From: Streptococcus mitis
GTDB lineage: Bacteria; Bacillota; Bacilli; Lactobacillales; Streptococcaceae
Direction of reading: 5' to 3'
Assembly (NCBI GenBank): GCA_001560895.1
Contig: CP014326.1
Span: forward strand, 62,001 to 126,000
DNA: 64,000 bases
The translations under genes and the position numbers were made by a program. Positions within the stretch are counted from its first letter, which is position 1. Every line of letters starts with the position of its first letter. Below are positions 1 to 7,352 of the stretch, one piece after another. The notes below the pieces were generated by a model. That model searched no databases. It had not been told where the DNA came from and was given only the letters and a program-made list of their open reading frames with translations.

Positions 1-207
1 CCAGTTCTATCTGGTCCTGCTATGGACAATATCCAAAAATCAGCTATTAAGAAATTGGTTGTTTTGGATACCATCTATCTGCCAGAAGAACGTTTGATTG
101 ATAAGATTGAACAGATTTCAATCGCTCATCTCCTAGGGGATGCTATCGTACGTATCCATGAAAAACGCCCACTTTCTCCACTTTTCAGTATTGAGAAAAA
201 GATTTAA
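1..207 (+). CDS. prs: Ribose-phosphate pyrophosphokinase, C-terminal part (5' end outside window)
   Basis: The frame is open from base 1 and encodes the last 68 residues of a PRPP synthase. The visible part holds the VLSGPAM segment, the [11 protein letters not shown] segment and the C-terminal end typical of class I Prs. The enzyme makes PRPP from ribose 5-phosphate and ATP in the cytoplasm and so feeds the purine genes found later in the window. The catalytic part lies upstream of the window, so only family membership can be judged. A strong hairpin terminator follows 8 bases after the stop, so this gene ends its transcript. An ATG at 22 is internal and not a real start. Confidence 0.85.
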   Translation, partial: PVLSGPAMDNIQKSAIKKLVVLDTIYLPEERLIDKIEQISIAHLLGDAIVRIHEKRPLSPLFSIEKKI

Positions 208-215
208 TGACCAAG

Positions 216-240
216 CCTGAGATGATTCTCAGGTTTTTTT
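216..240 (+). terminator. Rho-independent terminator of prs
   Basis: A 7-bp stem CCTGAGA/TCTCAGG closes a short loop and is followed by seven T residues. Confidence 0.9.
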
Positions 241-302
241 CATCTCTTTTCCGAATAAATAGATAGTAGCAGTGAATCTAGCCAATCTAGATTTAAAAAT
301 GT

Positions 303-310
303 GCTATAAT
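303..310 (+). promoter_or_regulatory. Extended -10 promoter of the nuclease gene
   Basis: TGCTATAAT lies 17 bases before the start codon and is followed by a GGAGAGG ribosome site. I see no good -35 box at the proper distance. Confidence 0.55.
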
Positions 311-327
311 GAAAGGAGAGGAAAAGG

Positions 328-1263
328 ATGATTCTAAGACATCCGGGCATCAGCCCAACCAATGATTTAGTGGCTAAGAAAATCTTTAGCAATCCAGAAA
401 TCACTTGTCAATTTATCCGCGATATGCTGGACTTGCCAGCCAAAAATGTGACGATTTTGGAGGGAAGCAACATTCACGTATTACCTTCCCTGCCGTACTC
501 GGCACAGGATTTTTACACTAGTATAGATGTTTTGGCTGAACTAGATAATGGGACGCAAGTAATTATTGAAATTCAGGTGCATCATCAGAATTTTTTCATC
601 AATCGCCTGTGGGCTTATCTGTGCAGTCAGGTCAATCAAAACCTAGAAAAAATTCGCCAACGGGAAGGTGATACCCATCAGAGTTACAAACACATCGCAC
701 CCGTTTATGCTATTGCCATTGTAGATAGTAATTACTTCTCAGATGATTTGGCTTTTCACAGCTTCAGTATGCGAGAGGACACTACAGGTGAAGTCTTAAC
801 CATCACAAATAATGGACAAGAAAACCATCTAGTAAAGATGGCATTCTTAGAATTAAGAAAGTACAGAGAAACCAGCAAAGATAAGGTTCGCAAACCGTGG
901 TTGGAGTTTTTCGGCAACAAGCCCTTTACCCAAGAACCCGAGCGAGCCATAAGCCAAGCAGACCAACTGCTGGACTACAAGAGCTGGTCCGAGGAGGACA
1001 GGAAGATGTTTAGTCAACTACGTATGCGAGAAGAACAAGCTTTGTTAGCGCAGGGCTATGCCTTGGAAACCGCTAGGGCTGAGGGTATTGAACAAGGTTT
1101 AGAGCGTGGCCTTGAACGTGGTCGTGCAGAGGGTCTTGAACGAGGAAAAGTTGAAGGAAGTCTGTCTATGCTACTAAATCTCGTTCGCCAACATCTTCTG
1201 ACTTCGGAGGTAGCCAGCCAGCAATTAGGCATGACAGTCGCTGAGTTTGAGGCACTCTTGTAA
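328..1263 (+). CDS. PD-(D/E)XK nuclease family transposase-like protein (Rpn/PDDEXK_2 type)
   Basis: The 311-residue protein has the start typical of the PDDEXK_2/Rpn group (a PTNDLVAKKIF segment). A nuclease core follows, with the D of YTSIDVLAEL and the EIQ motif of QVIIEIQVHH as likely catalytic residues near 68 and 83. The C-terminal third is charged, with EGIEQGLERGLERG-like repeats, and ends in an LLTSEVASQQLGM segment common to this family. Rpn proteins are DNA endonucleases; some are toxins in phage defence that are blocked by a C-terminal fragment made from the same gene. Two tandem copies of this C-terminal part follow directly downstream. The role here is inferred from the family, not shown. 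Confidence 0.75.
   Translation: MILRHPGISPTNDLVAKKIFSNPEITCQFIRDMLDLPAKNVTILEGSNIHVLPSLPYSAQDFYTSIDVLAELDNGTQVIIEIQVHHQNFFINRLWAYLCSQVNQNLEKIRQREGDTHQSYKHIAPVYAIAIVDSNYFSDDLAFHSFSMREDTTGEVLTITNNGQENHLVKMAFLELRKYRETSKDKVRKPWLEFFGNKPFTQEPERAISQADQLLDYKSWSEEDRKMFSQLRMREEQALLAQGYALETARAEGIEQGLERGLERGRAEGLERGKVEGSLSMLLNLVRQHLLTSEVASQQLGMTVAEFEALL
1006..1263 (+). CDS. Possible internal small protein made from the C-terminal end of the nuclease gene
   Basis: Inside the nuclease frame an ATG at 1006 is preceded at 8 bases by GAGGAGG (991-997), a near-perfect Shine-Dalgarno site. Initiation here would give an 85-residue protein beginning MFSQLRMREEQ and holding the whole charged repeat tail. The same SD and ATG recur in both downstream cassettes. 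In Rpn systems a separately translated C-terminal product (RpnS) counteracts the full-length nuclease, so this is a candidate antitoxin. Translation is inferred only from the start site. Confidence 0.4.
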   Translation: MFSQLRMREEQALLAQGYALETARAEGIEQGLERGLERGRAEGLERGKVEGSLSMLLNLVRQHLLTSEVASQQLGMTVAEFEALL

Positions 1264-1264
1264 G

Positions 1265-1729
1265 ACTATCACAAATAACGGTCAAGAAAACCATCTAGTC
1301 AAGATGGCGTTCTTGGAACTAAAAAAATACAGAGAAACCAGCAAAGACAAGGTTCGCAAGCCGTGGTTGGAGTTTTTTGGGAACAAACCCTTTACCCAGA
1401 ACCCAGCGCGAGCCATCAGCCAAGCAGACCAACTGCTAGACTACAAAAGCTGGTCCGAGGAGGACAGGAAAATGTTTAGTCAACTACGTATGCGCGAAGA
1501 ACAAGCCTTGTTAGCACAGGACTATGCCTTGGAAACAGCTAGGGCTAAGGGGATTGAACAAGGTATTGAACAGGGACTGGAGCGTGGACTTGAACGTGGG
1601 AAAGTTGAAGGGAGGGAAGAAGGAAAACTCTTTGCCTTCCTAGATATGGTCCGCCAAGGTCTTCTGACAGCTGAGGTTGCTAGTGAACAATTGGGTATGA
1701 CTGTCGCTGAGTTTGAGACGCTGTTGTAA
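1265..1729 (+). pseudogene. Second C-terminal cassette of the nuclease, lacking the catalytic half
   Basis: This open stretch encodes about 155 residues matching residues 158-311 of the upstream nuclease, with no N-terminal nuclease core and no conventional start at its 5' edge. It is therefore either a broken duplicate or an expressed C-terminal-only gene. The only well-supported start is the internal ATG at 1472, behind GAGGAGG at 1457-1463, giving an 85-residue protein of exactly the same length as the internal product of the intact gene. The charged tail differs from copy 1 (EGIEQGIEQGLERGLERG then REEGK), as expected if the module is under diversifying selection. Confidence 0.6.
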
Positions 1730-1730
1730 G

Positions 1731-2120
1731 ACCATCACAAACAATGGGCAGGAAAATCATCTGGTCAAGATGGCATTCTTGGAATTAAAAAAATACAGAG
1801 AAACCAGCAAAGACGAGGTTCGCAAGCTGTGGTTAGAGTTTTTTGGGAACAAACCCTTTACCCAAGAACCCGAGCGAGCCATCAGTCGGGCAGACCAACT
1901 GCTGGACTATAAAAGCTGGTCCGAGGAGGACAGGAAAATGTTTAGTCAACTACGTATGCGCGAAGAACAAGCCTTGTTAGCACATAACTATGCCTTGGAA
2001 CGAGCTGAAGAAAAAGGCCTAGAACGTGGTCGTCCAGAGGGTATTGAAGAGGGGGAAAAGTAGGTTTAGCAAATCTCGTTCGTCAAGGCCTTCTAACTTC
2101 AGATGTTGCCAGCCAGTAAT
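1731..2120 (+). pseudogene. Third, decayed C-terminal cassette
   Basis: The third copy matches the same module but ends at a stop at 2061-2063, after EGIEEGEK. The lost tail continues in a shifted frame and hits another stop near 2117. The internal start is still intact (SD 1923-1929, ATG 1938) and would give only 41 residues. This looks like a degrading cassette. Confidence 0.7.
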
Positions 2121-2122
2121 GA

Positions 2123-2130
2123 TTCGAATA
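2123..2130 (+). promoter_or_regulatory. Possible SigX (ComX) box TTCGAATA
   Basis: TTCGAATA fits the streptococcal late-competence box TNCGAATA. It lies 213 bases before the secreted-protein gene, at the edge of the third cassette. It may be chance. Pneumococcus is recalled to carry a competence-induced gene (ccs16) just upstream of polA, which makes it worth noting. Confidence 0.3.
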
Positions 2131-2256
2131 GTCGGGAATATAAAGGATTATTGTTCGTTTGATTGAAATAAGTTAGCTTTTAAGAGTGATTAGAGTTCAA
2201 CATTTAAAGTTTGGACTGTTTTCTCCAATATTTTCTTAAAAATAAGATAAAAATTG

Positions 2257-2284
2257 TTGACACCAATTATTTAAGTGGTATAAT
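2257..2284 (+). promoter_or_regulatory. Strong vegetative promoter of the secreted-protein gene
   Basis: Consensus TTGACA (2257-2262), a 16-base spacer and TATAAT (2279-2284) with the extended TGG element. It is one of the best sigma-A promoters in the window. Confidence 0.85.
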
Positions 2285-2342
2285 GGTGGTAGTAAAGAAA
2301 ACTCTTTACAATCAAATAAAAAATAAAAGAGGAGATAAAACA

Positions 2343-3017
2343 ATGAAAAAAGTTTTATTGACATCAGTAGCAGCTCTTGCAGTATTTTCTGCAGTAGCAC
2401 CAGTATTCGCACAAGGTGAAAATCCTAATGCTTCTAACCAATTGCTTCAAAAGAAATATGTTTCTGAGCGTGATATCGCTGACGAAGCTAACACACAAGT
2501 AGCAGCACATGAGTCTGAAATCCGTGCTGAGGCAGAGCGTCAATTTGCTCAACAAGGTGGTCAAACAGTAGCGGCAGCAGAAAAAGCATTGCAAGACTTC
2601 TTGGATTCAGGATACAACGGACATGATTTTTCTGATAAAAAAGCAGCATTGGAAGCAAACATTGCAGCAGCAAAATCAAACCAAAAATTTGAAGATATCT
2701 ATAATACTGTTCGTAACCGTTATGTTCAAAAATTACAAGAACAATATCGTGCAGCAGCTCAGAAACAAGGTAACTACTGGAATGACGCAACTGGTGTTGA
2801 AGATAATAAACCAAACGATGTTCGTAAATCAGAAGATCAAGCTAACCAAACTGGTAAAACTGCTCAAAACGGACAAACAGCTCCATCAGCTACTCCAGAA
2901 CCAGGTAAACCAGGTGCAGTAGAGCAAGCTAAAAAAGCAGAAGCAGCAGCTAAACAAGCAGGTGCAACAGCTAAAGCTGGTCAAAAAGCTCTTCCAAAAA
3001 CACACGCTTCTAAATAA
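2343..3017 (+). CDS. Secreted helical protein ending in an LPKT motif without membrane tail
   Basis: The ATG at 2343 follows an AGAGGAG site and starts a clean signal peptide (MKKVLLTSVAALAVFSAV, cleavage near AQG). The mature part of the 224-residue protein is alanine, glutamine and lysine rich and probably helical. A low-complexity stretch follows (TPEPGKPGAVEQ, then lysine-alanine repeats), and the protein ends KALPKTHASK. The LPKT resembles a sortase motif, but the hydrophobic segment and positive tail needed for anchoring are absent. A class B sortase gene follows 85 bases later. A longer in-frame start at 2211 is rejected because the promoter lies inside it. By position the gene may correspond to pneumococcal ccs16; this is not verified. 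Confidence 0.75.
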   Translation: MKKVLLTSVAALAVFSAVAPVFAQGENPNASNQLLQKKYVSERDIADEANTQVAAHESEIRAEAERQFAQQGGQTVAAAEKALQDFLDSGYNGHDFSDKKAALEANIAAAKSNQKFEDIYNTVRNRYVQKLQEQYRAAAQKQGNYWNDATGVEDNKPNDVRKSEDQANQTGKTAQNGQTAPSATPEPGKPGAVEQAKKAEAAAKQAGATAKAGQKALPKTHASK

Positions 3018-3041
3018 TTTATTTATTTAATGAAGTAACTA

Positions 3042-3073
3042 ATCACTGAAACTTCGTTTCAGTGATTTTTTTG
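3042..3073 (+). terminator. Strong hairpin between the secreted protein and sortase genes
   Basis: A perfect 11-bp stem ATCACTGAAAC/GTTTCAGTGAT with a 3-base loop is followed by seven T. Only 30 bases separate it from the sortase start, with no promoter visible between. Confidence 0.9.
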
Positions 3074-3102
3074 ATAAAAGTAAATAAACAAGGGAGATAA
3101 AA

Positions 3103-3933
3103 ATGAGCAGACGTTCAACTAAAAATAAGTCACCTATGAAGAAAATTATCGCTTCGCTTGTTGCTGTAGCTATTGTCGCTTTAGGAGGTTTATTCCTTTA
3201 TAAGACATTCTTAGCTCCAACTGATCAGGCGAGTGAAACTAAGGTAGCGCAAACGACACAAAAAATTGATACGACATCAGCAGAGGAAAAAGAATATCTT
3301 AAGAATAAGTTCAGTGGTTTGCTGAATACAAACTCTGACACGATTGCCTATGTGTATGCGCCCGGAACAGAGTTGGATGAGCCAGTTGTTCAAACAACTG
3401 ATAATTCAACTTATTTAGATAAGAGATTTGATGGTGGTCACGAACCTTATATGGGAACAGTGTTTATGGACACAGACAATAAAAAGGATTTTAGTGACCG
3501 TTTAACTTGGTTATTTGGTCATGCTCGTGGTAGTAAAGTTGGGGATCATCGTATGTTTAATGATGTGAACTACTATAGTCGTCAAGATTATTTTGATGAA
3601 CATCCATATGTTGTGATTGAGACTCCAGAGAGAAAGTATTATTATGAAGCAGTTGCTATGATTATAGTACCGGAAGAAACAGCCTTTTATCGCACTTCAT
3701 TTGATGATGATAAAGATTTTCAAACACAGTTAACAACTATTTATGAAACAGCTGAAGTTAAGAAACCAAATGTTAAAGTATCAGCTAAAGATAAGTATTT
3801 AGTTCTTTCAACTTGTCGTGAAGAAGATGAAACGATTCGTGCAAATCTATATCTTCGTCAAATACCAGACTCAGAAATGAGTGAGTTTGTCAAACAGCAC
3901 AAAGATCAATTAACGTATAAACCAACAAGATAA
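3103..3933 (+). CDS. Class B-like sortase
   Basis: The 276-residue protein has a basic N-terminus and one membrane anchor (about 14-36). Its sortase fold has the class B pattern: YVYAPGTELDEPVVQ, DN.TYLD and GTVFMDTDN, catalytic His in FGHARG (about 140), Cys in LSTC (about 238) and Arg in ETIRANLY (about 246). It should act outside the membrane as a transpeptidase. Class B enzymes usually handle NPQTN-type or pilin signals rather than LPXTG. The neighbouring secreted LPKTHASK protein is the obvious candidate partner. Expression probably depends on read-through of the terminator just upstream; a GGGAG site precedes the ATG. The housekeeping sortase A would lie elsewhere. Confidence 0.85.
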   Translation: MSRRSTKNKSPMKKIIASLVAVAIVALGGLFLYKTFLAPTDQASETKVAQTTQKIDTTSAEEKEYLKNKFSGLLNTNSDTIAYVYAPGTELDEPVVQTTDNSTYLDKRFDGGHEPYMGTVFMDTDNKKDFSDRLTWLFGHARGSKVGDHRMFNDVNYYSRQDYFDEHPYVVIETPERKYYYEAVAMIIVPEETAFYRTSFDDDKDFQTQLTTIYETAEVKKPNVKVSAKDKYLVLSTCREEDETIRANLYLRQIPDSEMSEFVKQHKDQLTYKPTR

Positions 3934-4034
3934 ATATATAGACTATTACTACAATAGGAATGAATATAGTCTAGCAAGAATAGAAGTTCTTTGCAGTTGA
4001 AAAGGATTTCACTTTTATAATTATAAAGCATAAA

Positions 4035-4070
4035 AACAGAATTTAGTCATGGGCTAAGTTCTGTTTTTTT
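4035..4070 (+). terminator. Terminator after the sortase gene
   Basis: AACAGAATTTAG pairs with CTAAGTTCTGTT (one G-T wobble) around a 7-base loop, followed by a T run. Confidence 0.85.
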
Positions 4071-4153
4071 TAAAACTAAATGGCTATATTCGGAAAAAGT
4101 TTGAAAAATACTTGCTCTTGCTCTTCCTAATGGTATTTTTTGGTGCTTTCCTT

Positions 4154-4159
4154 TATAAT
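4154..4159 (+). promoter_or_regulatory. -10 box of polA, six bases before the start codon
   Basis: TATAAT ends six bases before the polA ATG, so transcription would begin at or within a base or two of the start codon. No Shine-Dalgarno is visible and the -35 is weak. Confidence 0.5.
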
Positions 4160-4165
4160 GGGTGT

Positions 4166-6799
4166 ATGGATAAGAAAAAATTATTATTGATTGATGGGTC
4201 TTCTGTTGCTTTTCGGGCGTTTTTTGCGCTCTATCAGCAGTTGGACCGTTTTAAGAATGCGGCTGGTTTACATACCAATGCGATTTATGGTTTCCAGTTG
4301 ATGTTGAGCCATTTGTTGGAGCGGGTTGAGCCGAGTCATATTTTGGTGGCTTTTGATGCGGGTAAGACGACCTTCCGTACAGAGATGTATGCGGACTATA
4401 AGGGTGGTCGAGCTAAGACTCCTGATGAGTTTCGTGAGCAATTTCCTTTCATTCGTGAGTTGCTGGATCATATGGGGATTCGCCACTATGAGTTGGCTCA
4501 GTATGAGGCGGATGATATCATCGGGACGCTGGATAAGTTAGCTGAGCAGGATGGTTTTGATATTACCATTGTCAGTGGGGACAAGGACTTGATTCAGCTG
4601 ACGGATGAGCATACGGTGGTTGAGATTTCCAAGAAAGGTGTGGCTGAATTTGAGGCCTTTACGCCAGACTATCTCATGGAAAAGATGGGACTCACACCGA
4701 CTCAGTTTATCGATCTCAAGGCGCTCATGGGTGATAAGTCGGATAATATCCCTGGGGTGACCAAAATCGGTGAAAAGACGGGTATCAAGCTCTTGCTGGA
4801 GCATGGTTCGCTTGAGGGTATTTATGAAAATATCGATGGGATGAAGGCTTCTAAGATGAAGGAAAATCTCATCAATGATAGGGAACAGGCCTTTTTGTCT
4901 AAAACACTGGCGACCATTGATACTAAGGCACCGATTGAGATTGGTTTGGAGGATTTAGTCTATAGTGGTCCAGATGTGGAAAGTCTCGGGAAATTCTACG
5001 ATGAGATGGGCTTTAAACAGCTCAAACAGGCTTTAAATGTGTCGTCAGCTGATGTGTCTGAGAGTTTGGACTTTACTATCGTTGACCAAGTCAGTCAAGA
5101 TATGTTGAGTGAGGAGTCTATCTTCCATTTTGAACTTTTTGGTGAGAATTACCATACGGATGATTTGGTTGGTTTTGCTTGGTCTTGTGGGGATAAGCTC
5201 TATGCTACAGACAAGCTTGAGCTTTTGCAAGAGCCTATTTTCAAGGACTTTTTAGAAAAAACACCTCTGAGAGTTTATGACTTTAAGAAGGCTAAAGTTC
5301 TCTTGAATCGTTTTGGTGTGGATTTGCAGGCGCCTGCTTTTGACAGTCGCTTGGCTAAATACCTCCTTTCGACTGTGGAGGACAATGAAATTGCGACCAT
5401 CGTGAGTCTTTATGGTCAGACTTATTTGGTTGATGATGAGACTTTCTATGGCAAGGGTGTCAAGAAGGCCATTCCTGAACGTGAGAAATTCTTGGAGCAT
5501 TTAGCTCGTAAGCTTGCTGTTTTGGTTGAGACTGATCCTGTTTTGCTTGGAAAACTCAGCGAAAATGGGCAATTAGAGCTTCTTTATGATATGGAGCAAC
5601 CTCTAGCTTTTGTCCTTGCTAAGATGGAAATTGCTGGGATTACGGTCAAGAAAGAGACCTTGCTTGAGATGCAGGCTGAAAATGAGCTTGTCATTGAAAA
5701 ACTCACTCAGGAGATTTACGAACTGGCTGGTGAGGAGTTTAATATCAACTCGCCTAAGCAGTTGGGCGTACTTCTCTTTGAAAAATTGGGACTTCCTCTA
5801 GAATATACCAAGAAAACCAAGACGGGTTACTCGACAGCGGTGGATGTGCTAGAGCGTCTGGCTCCGATTGCACCGATTGTTAAGAAAATCCTGGATTACC
5901 GTCAGATTGCTAAGATTCAGTCTACTTATGTGATTGGCTTGCAGGACTGGATTTTGGTTGATGGCAAGATTCATACTCGCTATGTGCAGGATTTGACCCA
6001 GACTGGGCGTTTGTCTAGTGTGGATCCAAACCTGCAAAATATCCCTGTGCGTTTGGAGCAAGGCCGTCTCATTCGTAAGGCTTTTGTGCCTGAGTGGGAG
6101 GATAGTGTGCTGCTCAGCTCCGACTATTCACAGATTGAATTGCGCGTTTTGGCGCATATTTCCAAAGACGAGCACTTGATTAAGGCCTTCCAAGAGGGGG
6201 CAGATATTCATACTTCGACAGCCATGCGTGTCTTTGGCATTGAACGTCCTGAGGATGTGACTGCAAATGACCGTCGTAATGCCAAGGCGGTGAACTTTGG
6301 AGTGGTTTACGGGATTTCAGACTTTGGCTTGTCTAATAATCTGGGCATCAGCCGTAAGGAGGCAAAAGCCTACATTGATACCTACTTTGACCGCTTCCCA
6401 GGTATTAAAAACTATATGGATGAAGTGGTGCGTGAGGCGCGTGATAAGGGCTATGTAGAGACCCTCTTCAAGCGTCGTCGTGAGTTGCCAGATATTAATT
6501 CGCGCAACTTCAACATTCGTGGTTTTGCGGAGCGGACAGCTATCAACTCACCTATCCAGGGTTCGGCAGCAGATATTCTCAAAATTGCTATGATTCAGTT
6601 AGATAAAGCCTTGGTTGCCGGTGGTTATCAGACTAAGATGCTGTTACAAGTGCACGATGAAATCGTCCTTGAAGTTCCTAAATCTGAATTGGCAGAGATG
6701 AAAAAGTTGGTGAAACAAACCATGGAAGAAGCTATTCAACTCAGTGTTCCCCTCATCGCAGATGAAAATGAAGGGGCAACCTGGTACGAGGCTAAATAA
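4166..6799 (+). CDS. polA: DNA polymerase I
   Basis: The 877-residue product, the usual streptococcal length, begins MDKKKLLLIDGSSVAFRAFF. It has the 5'-3' exonuclease domain (about 1-290, with DADDIIG-like YEADDIIGTL and GDKSDNIPG), a middle domain that lacks the acidic residues of a working 3'-5' exonuclease, and a family A polymerase domain. The polymerase motifs are SDYSQIELRVLAH near 652, RRNAKAVNFGVVYG near 702 and LQVHDEIVLE near 829. It works in Okazaki fragment processing and repair. The upstream ATG at 4112 adds an unrelated hydrophobic stretch and overlaps the promoter, so 4166 is chosen. The gene stands alone between terminators. Confidence 0.97.
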   Translation: MDKKKLLLIDGSSVAFRAFFALYQQLDRFKNAAGLHTNAIYGFQLMLSHLLERVEPSHILVAFDAGKTTFRTEMYADYKGGRAKTPDEFREQFPFIRELLDHMGIRHYELAQYEADDIIGTLDKLAEQDGFDITIVSGDKDLIQLTDEHTVVEISKKGVAEFEAFTPDYLMEKMGLTPTQFIDLKALMGDKSDNIPGVTKIGEKTGIKLLLEHGSLEGIYENIDGMKASKMKENLINDREQAFLSKTLATIDTKAPIEIGLEDLVYSGPDVESLGKFYDEMGFKQLKQALNVSSADVSESLDFTIVDQVSQDMLSEESIFHFELFGENYHTDDLVGFAWSCGDKLYATDKLELLQEPIFKDFLEKTPLRVYDFKKAKVLLNRFGVDLQAPAFDSRLAKYLLSTVEDNEIATIVSLYGQTYLVDDETFYGKGVKKAIPEREKFLEHLARKLAVLVETDPVLLGKLSENGQLELLYDMEQPLAFVLAKMEIAGITVKKETLLEMQAENELVIEKLTQEIYELAGEEFNINSPKQLGVLLFEKLGLPLEYTKKTKTGYSTAVDVLERLAPIAPIVKKILDYRQIAKIQSTYVIGLQDWILVDGKIHTRYVQDLTQTGRLSSVDPNLQNIPVRLEQGRLIRKAFVPEWEDSVLLSSDYSQIELRVLAHISKDEHLIKAFQEGADIHTSTAMRVFGIERPEDVTANDRRNAKAVNFGVVYGISDFGLSNNLGISRKEAKAYIDTYFDRFPGIKNYMDEVVREARDKGYVETLFKRRRELPDINSRNFNIRGFAERTAINSPIQGSAADILKIAMIQLDKALVAGGYQTKMLLQVHDEIVLEVPKSELAEMKKLVKQTMEEAIQLSVPLIADENEGATWYEAK

Positions 6800-6823
6800 A
6801 AAGGGGGCTAGTCCTCCTTTTTT
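6798..6823 (+). terminator. Terminator of polA
   Basis: The A-rich stem AAAAAGG..GG pairs with CC..CCTTTTTT around the loop CTAGT, ending in a T run. Confidence 0.75.
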
Positions 6824-6883
6824 GTAGTAGAATTCTGCAAGCCTTTTCAAAATGTGCTATACTGATGAAAAAGGAGGATTTTT

Positions 6884-7321
6884 ATGAGTCAAGAATTTAT
6901 CAATCCAAGTGATGGCGTGATTCGTCAGTATCTAGCAACGAGTAAAACCCTTGCTGTGGTGGGCTTGTCTGACCGCGAAGAAACAACCAGCAATCGAGTG
7001 ACTAAGGAAATGCAGGCTCGGGGTTATAAAATTATTCCAGTCAATCCCAAGGCGGCAGGTGGCGAAATCTTGGGTGAAAAGGCTTATGCTAGCCTAGCAG
7101 AGATTCCTTTTCCTGTAGATATTGTCAATGTTTACCGTCGCAGTGAGTTTTTGCCAGATGTGGCGCGTGATTTTCTCAAGGCTGATGCTAAGATTTTTTG
7201 GGCGCAGCTAGGACTTGAAAGTCTAGAGGCGGAAGAAATCTTGCGTGCTGGTGGATGTGATGACATCGTAATGAATCGTTGCATCAAGAGAGAACATACA
7301 CGTTTGATTGGGGAAGCATAA
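6884..7321 (+). CDS. CoA-binding domain protein (YccU/YneT type)
   Basis: The 145-residue protein has a single Rossmann-type CoA-binding domain: KTLAVVGLSDREETTSNRV at the start of the nucleotide fold, IIPVNPKAAGGEILGEKAY, VDIVNVYRR and a C-terminal DDIVMNRCIKREHTRL. Members are small cytoplasmic proteins of unknown exact function. It has its own promoter (CTATACT before an AAGGAGG site) and is monocistronic, facing the convergent yeiH-like gene across a shared terminator. The start at 6884 has an ideal ribosome site seven bases away. Confidence 0.85.
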   Translation: MSQEFINPSDGVIRQYLATSKTLAVVGLSDREETTSNRVTKEMQARGYKIIPVNPKAAGGEILGEKAYASLAEIPFPVDIVNVYRRSEFLPDVARDFLKADAKIFWAQLGLESLEAEEILRAGGCDDIVMNRCIKREHTRLIGEA

Positions 7322-7323
7322 GA

Positions 7324-7349
7324 AAAAGGTAGCTGATGGGCTACCTTTT
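7324..7349. terminator. Bidirectional terminator between convergent genes
   Basis: AAAAGGTAGC and GCTACCTTTT form a perfect 10-bp stem with an A run on one side and a T run on the other, serving both the CoA-binding gene and the minus-strand gene. Confidence 0.85.
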
Positions 7350-7352
7350 GTA

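Larger units (their letters stand above)
799..2120 (+). repeat. Three tandem copies of the nuclease C-terminal module (about 466-bp period)
   Basis: Copies begin at about 799 (inside the intact gene), 1265 and 1731, each opening with the codons for ITNNGQENHLVKMAFLEL. Copies 1 and 2 keep the full C-terminal end. Copy 3 stops early at 2063, and its remaining bases (to about 2120) still read LANLVRQGLLTSDVASQ in another frame. The copies differ mainly in the EQG/ERG repeat stretch. Confidence 0.9.

Noticed and set aside
2364..2814. Minus-strand ORFs antisense to the secreted LPKT protein
   Set aside because: They lack ribosome sites, and their open frames follow from the repetitive alanine/glutamine codons of the plus-strand gene.
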